This document shows, piece after piece, positions 15,634-17,894 of a stretch of 17,894 bases of DNA. The position numbers and the translations under genes were made by a program. Source of the DNA: JAGLCW01 sp964427915 (GTDB lineage: Bacteria > Caldisericota > Caldisericia > UBA6126); the NCBI GenBank assembly GCA_964427915.1, contig CAYRWA010000079.1, positions 1 through 17,894 on the forward strand, in the 5' to 3' direction. The notes beneath the pieces were generated by a model, which did not search any database, had not been told where the DNA came from, and was given only the letters and a program-made list of their open reading frames with translations. The stretch's first letter is position 1. Each line of letters starts with the position of its first letter.

Positions 15634-16932
15634 ATGATGAAATACAAAGTTTTAATCGCTGACGATGAAGAAGGTGTACGAGATCTCTGTACTGCCATTG
15701 CAGAAGATGAGGGCTATGAAGTTATCACTGCAATAGACGGGATTGATGCCTTGCAGAAAATCCGAGAAGAAATCCCCGATGTTATCCTATTGGATGTTCG
15801 AATGCCAGACATGGATGGCATGGAAGTTTTTCAAAAACTAAAAGAAGACTATATCGATGCACCCGTTGTATTCGTAACTGCGTTTGGCTCTTCCGATCTG
15901 GCTATTGAAGCTATGAAACAGGGCGCTTATGATTATATTACGAAGCCATTTGATGTAGATGAAATACGCATTGTTTTAAAAAAAGCCCTCTATGTGAAGC
16001 AATTAACAAAAGAGATTACCAATCTACGATCTAATCATGATACAGCCCACCCAAGCACCGTAGATTTAGTTGGTTCTTCGCATGTTATGCAGGATGTTTT
16101 CAAAAGCATTGGAATGGTTGCCAAAAATGCAGCCTCTGTTTTGATTGAAGGAGAGGCTGGTACAGAAACAGATCAAGTGGCTCACGCCCTCCATGAAAAA
16201 TCCGCAATTTCTGAAGAACCCTTTTGCGAGGTATCTTGTTACGAAGATATCGATGCCTTCCAAGAGGAGTGTTCTAATTTTGGAGTAGCAACGAGCGCAA
16301 CAGTATATATAAAAAATATCCAACTTCTTTCTAAAAAAGGACAGGAAATTCTGTTTCAAAAGATTACAAAGGATACTTCTTCACGGTTTGTATCTTCTAG
16401 TACTGTTGATATTTCCGATAAGGTTTCACAGGGACAGTTTCATGAACAATTGTTTTTTAAGCTTTCTACAGTTCGTATTCATCTACCACCCTTGCGAGAA
16501 CGGATAGAAGATATAGAAGAAGTAGGGCTACATCTGATAGAACCCCTGAATGCTCAATACAAAAAAAATGTGAAGGGTTTTTCTTCCGATGCAATCGAAA
16601 TTTTTAAAGCTTATTCGTGGCCTGGCAATGTCGAAGAATTTAAGAATGTATTGACGCATAGCATTATTTCTACAAAAAGTAATTTCATTACTAAAGAGAA
16701 TTTACCTACATTTCTTTTTCATAAGTCCACTGAACAAAAAGTAAATCCAGATGATATATATCTCGGCTTAACCCTCTCAGAGGCAACAAAAAAATTTGAA
16801 GCGGAGTATATAAAGCGAATTTTGCAGATGCAGGGCGGGAATAAAACAAAAACAGCTGAAATTTTGGGCATTTCCCGACGCTCCTTGTTCAACAAACTTC
16901 GTTCTTATGAGCTTTTAGGACCGTCAAAATAA
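15634..16932 (+). CDS. NtrC-family response regulator with degenerate AAA+ domain
   Basis: A 432-aa protein in three parts. The REC domain (3-120) is intact: acidic pair D10-D11, phospho-acceptor D54 (LLDVRMPDMDG), T82 and K104 (TKPFD). The centre (about 143-365) is recognisably the NtrC-type AAA+ domain by DLVGSSHVMQDV, LIEGEAGT, LPPLRERIEDI and WPGNVEEFKNVL, but its machinery is gone. Walker A reads GEAGTETD with no lysine. Walker B reads TVYIKNI where TLFLDEI is expected. The GAFTGA loop and its helix are deleted. Both finger arginines are H270 and K276, and sensor II R is E334. The Fis-type HTH (380-425: LSEATKKFEAEYI, GGNKTKTAEILGISRRSLFNKL) is intact. It likely binds DNA when phosphorylated but should not activate sigma54 polymerase. 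The start has two adjacent ATGs (15634, 15637) and no visible SD. The probable partner is the kinase upstream. Confidence 0.9.
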   Translation: MMKYKVLIADDEEGVRDLCTAIAEDEGYEVITAIDGIDALQKIREEIPDVILLDVRMPDMDGMEVFQKLKEDYIDAPVVFVTAFGSSDLAIEAMKQGAYDYITKPFDVDEIRIVLKKALYVKQLTKEITNLRSNHDTAHPSTVDLVGSSHVMQDVFKSIGMVAKNAASVLIEGEAGTETDQVAHALHEKSAISEEPFCEVSCYEDIDAFQEECSNFGVATSATVYIKNIQLLSKKGQEILFQKITKDTSSRFVSSSTVDISDKVSQGQFHEQLFFKLSTVRIHLPPLRERIEDIEEVGLHLIEPLNAQYKKNVKGFSSDAIEIFKAYSWPGNVEEFKNVLTHSIISTKSNFITKENLPTFLFHKSTEQKVNPDDIYLGLTLSEATKKFEAEYIKRILQMQGGNKTKTAEILGISRRSLFNKLRSYELLGPSK

Positions 16933-16956
16933 AAAAGGTCCTATTGTGAACCTTTT
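16933..16956 (+). terminator. Weak hairpin after the response regulator
   Basis: AAAAGGT (16933-16939) pairs perfectly with ACCTTTT (16950-16956) around a 10-nt loop, directly after the stop codon. The stem is A-T rich and has no clear T-tract beyond the stem, so alone it would be a poor terminator. It may act with the second hairpin downstream. Confidence 0.35.
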
Positions 16957-16987
16957 CATTCTGAAAGATTATTTTCAATAAAAAACA

Positions 16988-17026
16988 GAAAAAACCTAAA
17001 AAAAAGGTGTTTTTTCTTGATTTTTT
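16988..17026 (+). terminator. Probable rho-independent terminator of the response regulator gene
   Basis: An A-rich arm ending in ACCT (to 16997) pairs with AGGT (17005-17008) and the following T-run (17010-17015) with one bulged G. This gives a roughly 9-bp stem with a 7-nt loop. The arm's own T-run and a second T6 at 17021-17026 form the U-rich tail. GC content of the stem is low, which lowers confidence, but position and T-tracts fit. It separates the regulator from the secreted protein gene. Confidence 0.5.
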
Positions 17027-17044
17027 AAAAAACTTTTGTTTAAA

Positions 17045-17062
17045 TACTTTTATAGAAAAGTA
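17045..17062. repeat. Perfect 7-bp inverted repeat, candidate operator
   Basis: TACTTTT-ATAG-AAAAGTA is a perfect inverted repeat in the non-coding stretch 93-110 bp upstream of the secreted protein start. A further copy of ACTTTT lies 14 bp upstream (17032-17037). It could be a regulator-binding dyad or a small hairpin. No matching second copy elsewhere was recognised by eye. Confidence 0.35.
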
Positions 17063-17100
17063 GTAATTTGTAATACCTTGTGTAATGTTAATTTTACAGT

Positions 17101-17157
17101 AAGTTTAATTTTTAGGCACCTTAACCTACAATTAACTTTAAAGGGGGGTAGGTTATG
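17101..17157 (+). promoter_or_regulatory. Structured 5' leader with two mutually exclusive hairpins over the ribosome-binding site
   Basis: TAACCTAC (17122-17129) is perfectly complementary to GTAGGTTA (17148-17155), which spans the base next to the G-run SD (17143-17148) and the A of the start codon. Forming it would mask translation start. The same CCTA can instead pair with TAGG at 17113-17116 in an imperfect upstream hairpin whose outer arms are AAGTT/AACTT and AATT/AATT (17101-17138). The two folds cannot coexist. It matches no riboswitch class I know. It may be a regulator or an mRNA-stabilising leader. Confidence 0.4.
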
Positions 17158-17894
17158 AAAAAGACAATTCGATTTGTAGCTAGTTTAATTGCAGTAACCT
17201 TAGTGGTTTCTGTATTTGCCAGTGTTGAAATGACCAGGGCAGATGCTCAAAACATACAGGTTACACCGTACCCTAAAACGGCAGGAACACAAGCATCCTA
17301 CCAAGTAAAGTTTAATGTCAATTCGGCCCTTCAAGCGGGAAAAGATTCTATTTCAATCATTTTCCCCAAAGAAACGAATTTGGATTCAACCATTTCTTCT
17401 GGCAACATTTGTGTCAATCCAAAAGAGTTAATTGGTGCTGATTTTGAACTTGACTACCGGACGGGTACTGTTCGTTTAATGAATCCTCTTCGTAAAGGGG
17501 ATCGTGTTGTTGTGGACTATCGTTATCAACCAGGTCCGGACTATACTCAATTACCGAGAAATGTGAAGTATTTTGATTCAACCTATAGTCCTAACCCCGG
17601 AGATCCTAAAGATGTCCGTTCCGGCAATGGTCGGCTGGATGCCGGTGAATGGATCTATGAAGACCGCGATAACGACAGTAAAATTTCTGTGGGCGACCGC
17701 AGATTGTGTATTGTTGTAGCTGATGGTAAAACGTATCGTCAAGGATCTTTGGTTCAAGCGGGAGACAACGACTTTGGAGCAGGAGCCGGTCCAACAAGAC
17801 CTTTAACGTCTTTCTCTTCCACCAACCTAACGTTTTTTGATAACAATAACGACGGTGTTTACAATGAAAACGATTGGTTGGTCGATGACCGCAA
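17155..17894 (+). CDS. Secreted surface protein with EF-hand-like calcium loops (3' end beyond window)
   Basis: Open from ATG at 17155 to the window edge (246 full codons, no stop). A strong SD (AAAGGGGGG) lies 6 nt upstream. The N-terminus is a Sec signal peptide: KK, a hydrophobic stretch (about 6-22), then TRADA with likely cleavage after A31. Residues 32-130 look like a beta-sandwich or Ig-like segment of the kind found in bacterial surface proteins (SYQVKFNV, DSISIIFPKE). Two loops then resemble EF-hand or dockerin-type calcium sites, DNDSKISVGD and DNNNDGVYNEND, and both are followed by a VGDRR or VDDR tail, suggesting a repeated module. The strong SD, frequent CGT arginine codons and structured leader suggest high expression, as for S-layer or sheath proteins. 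I cannot assign a family. The neighbouring two-component pair may regulate it, which is inference from position only. Confidence 0.8.
   Translation, partial: MKKTIRFVASLIAVTLVVSVFASVEMTRADAQNIQVTPYPKTAGTQASYQVKFNVNSALQAGKDSISIIFPKETNLDSTISSGNICVNPKELIGADFELDYRTGTVRLMNPLRKGDRVVVDYRYQPGPDYTQLPRNVKYFDSTYSPNPGDPKDVRSGNGRLDAGEWIYEDRDNDSKISVGDRRLCIVVADGKTYRQGSLVQAGDNDFGAGAGPTRPLTSFSSTNLTFFDNNNDGVYNENDWLVDDR

Noticed and set aside
15634..16932. Response regulator as a pseudogene because of its missing motifs
   Set aside because: The frame is open throughout, REC and HTH residues are all conserved, and the substitutions avoid structural motifs, which points to a maintained protein.
1..17894. CRISPR arrays, insertion sequences, phage genes or attachment sites
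   Set aside because: No regularly spaced repeats, transposase or integrase motifs or terminal inverted repeats were seen. Both tRNAs lack an adjacent integrase or a duplicated 3' end.

Overview
This AT-rich bacterial window carries a dense set of mostly housekeeping genes. The coding style is low-GC: AT-rich third positions, strong purine-rich Shine-Dalgarno (SD) sites and many overlapping genes. I cannot name the organism. A low-GC Gram-positive or a poorly cultured deep-branching lineage would fit, but nothing here decides it.

Layout. (1) The left end, up to 3293, is all minus strand. It has the start of pdxS (PLP synthase, cut by the window edge) with its own extended -10 promoter. Upstream of it lies a tight three-gene operon, read as fchA-like cyclodeaminase/cyclohydrolase, then a PflX-type radical SAM protein, then a CCA-adding/poly(A) polymerase-type nucleotidyltransferase with an HD domain. 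(2) A divergent promoter region at about 3294-3367 separates this from der (double-G-domain ribosome-assembly GTPase) and gpsA (glycerol-3-phosphate dehydrogenase), coupled by an ATGA overlap. (3) Two tandem proline tRNAs follow, anticodons GGG and CGG. The first encodes its CCA end and the second does not. (4) A long translation, cell-wall and replication block runs from 6002 to 15551: thrS (no TGS domain), infC (start codon ATT), rpmI, rplT, glmM, dnaE and a PAS-containing membrane histidine kinase. From rplT onward each gene overlaps or nearly touches the next. (5) A separate response regulator (15634-16932) looks like an NtrC-family protein, but its AAA+ domain has lost every catalytic element. 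(6) After a 222-bp non-coding stretch with hairpins, a secreted protein with EF-hand-like calcium loops begins and runs off the right end.

How they fit together. The pdxS-cca side is cofactor, one-carbon and tRNA maturation. The CCA enzyme would be needed for the CCA-less tRNA-Pro(CGG) in the same window. The central block couples translation initiation and ribosomal proteins to UDP-GlcNAc precursor synthesis and chromosome replication. The histidine kinase and the response regulator are adjacent and probably form a cognate pair. The pair may control the secreted protein gene next door, but that is inference.

The observation most worth following is the response regulator. It has intact REC and Fis-type HTH domains around an AAA+ fold with no Walker A lysine, no Walker B acids, no GAFTGA loop, and substituted arginine fingers and sensor II. 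It should not be able to drive sigma54 promoter opening. Second is a possible mutually exclusive RNA hairpin switch over the ribosome-binding site of the secreted protein gene. No mobile element, CRISPR array, phage gene or rRNA was seen.
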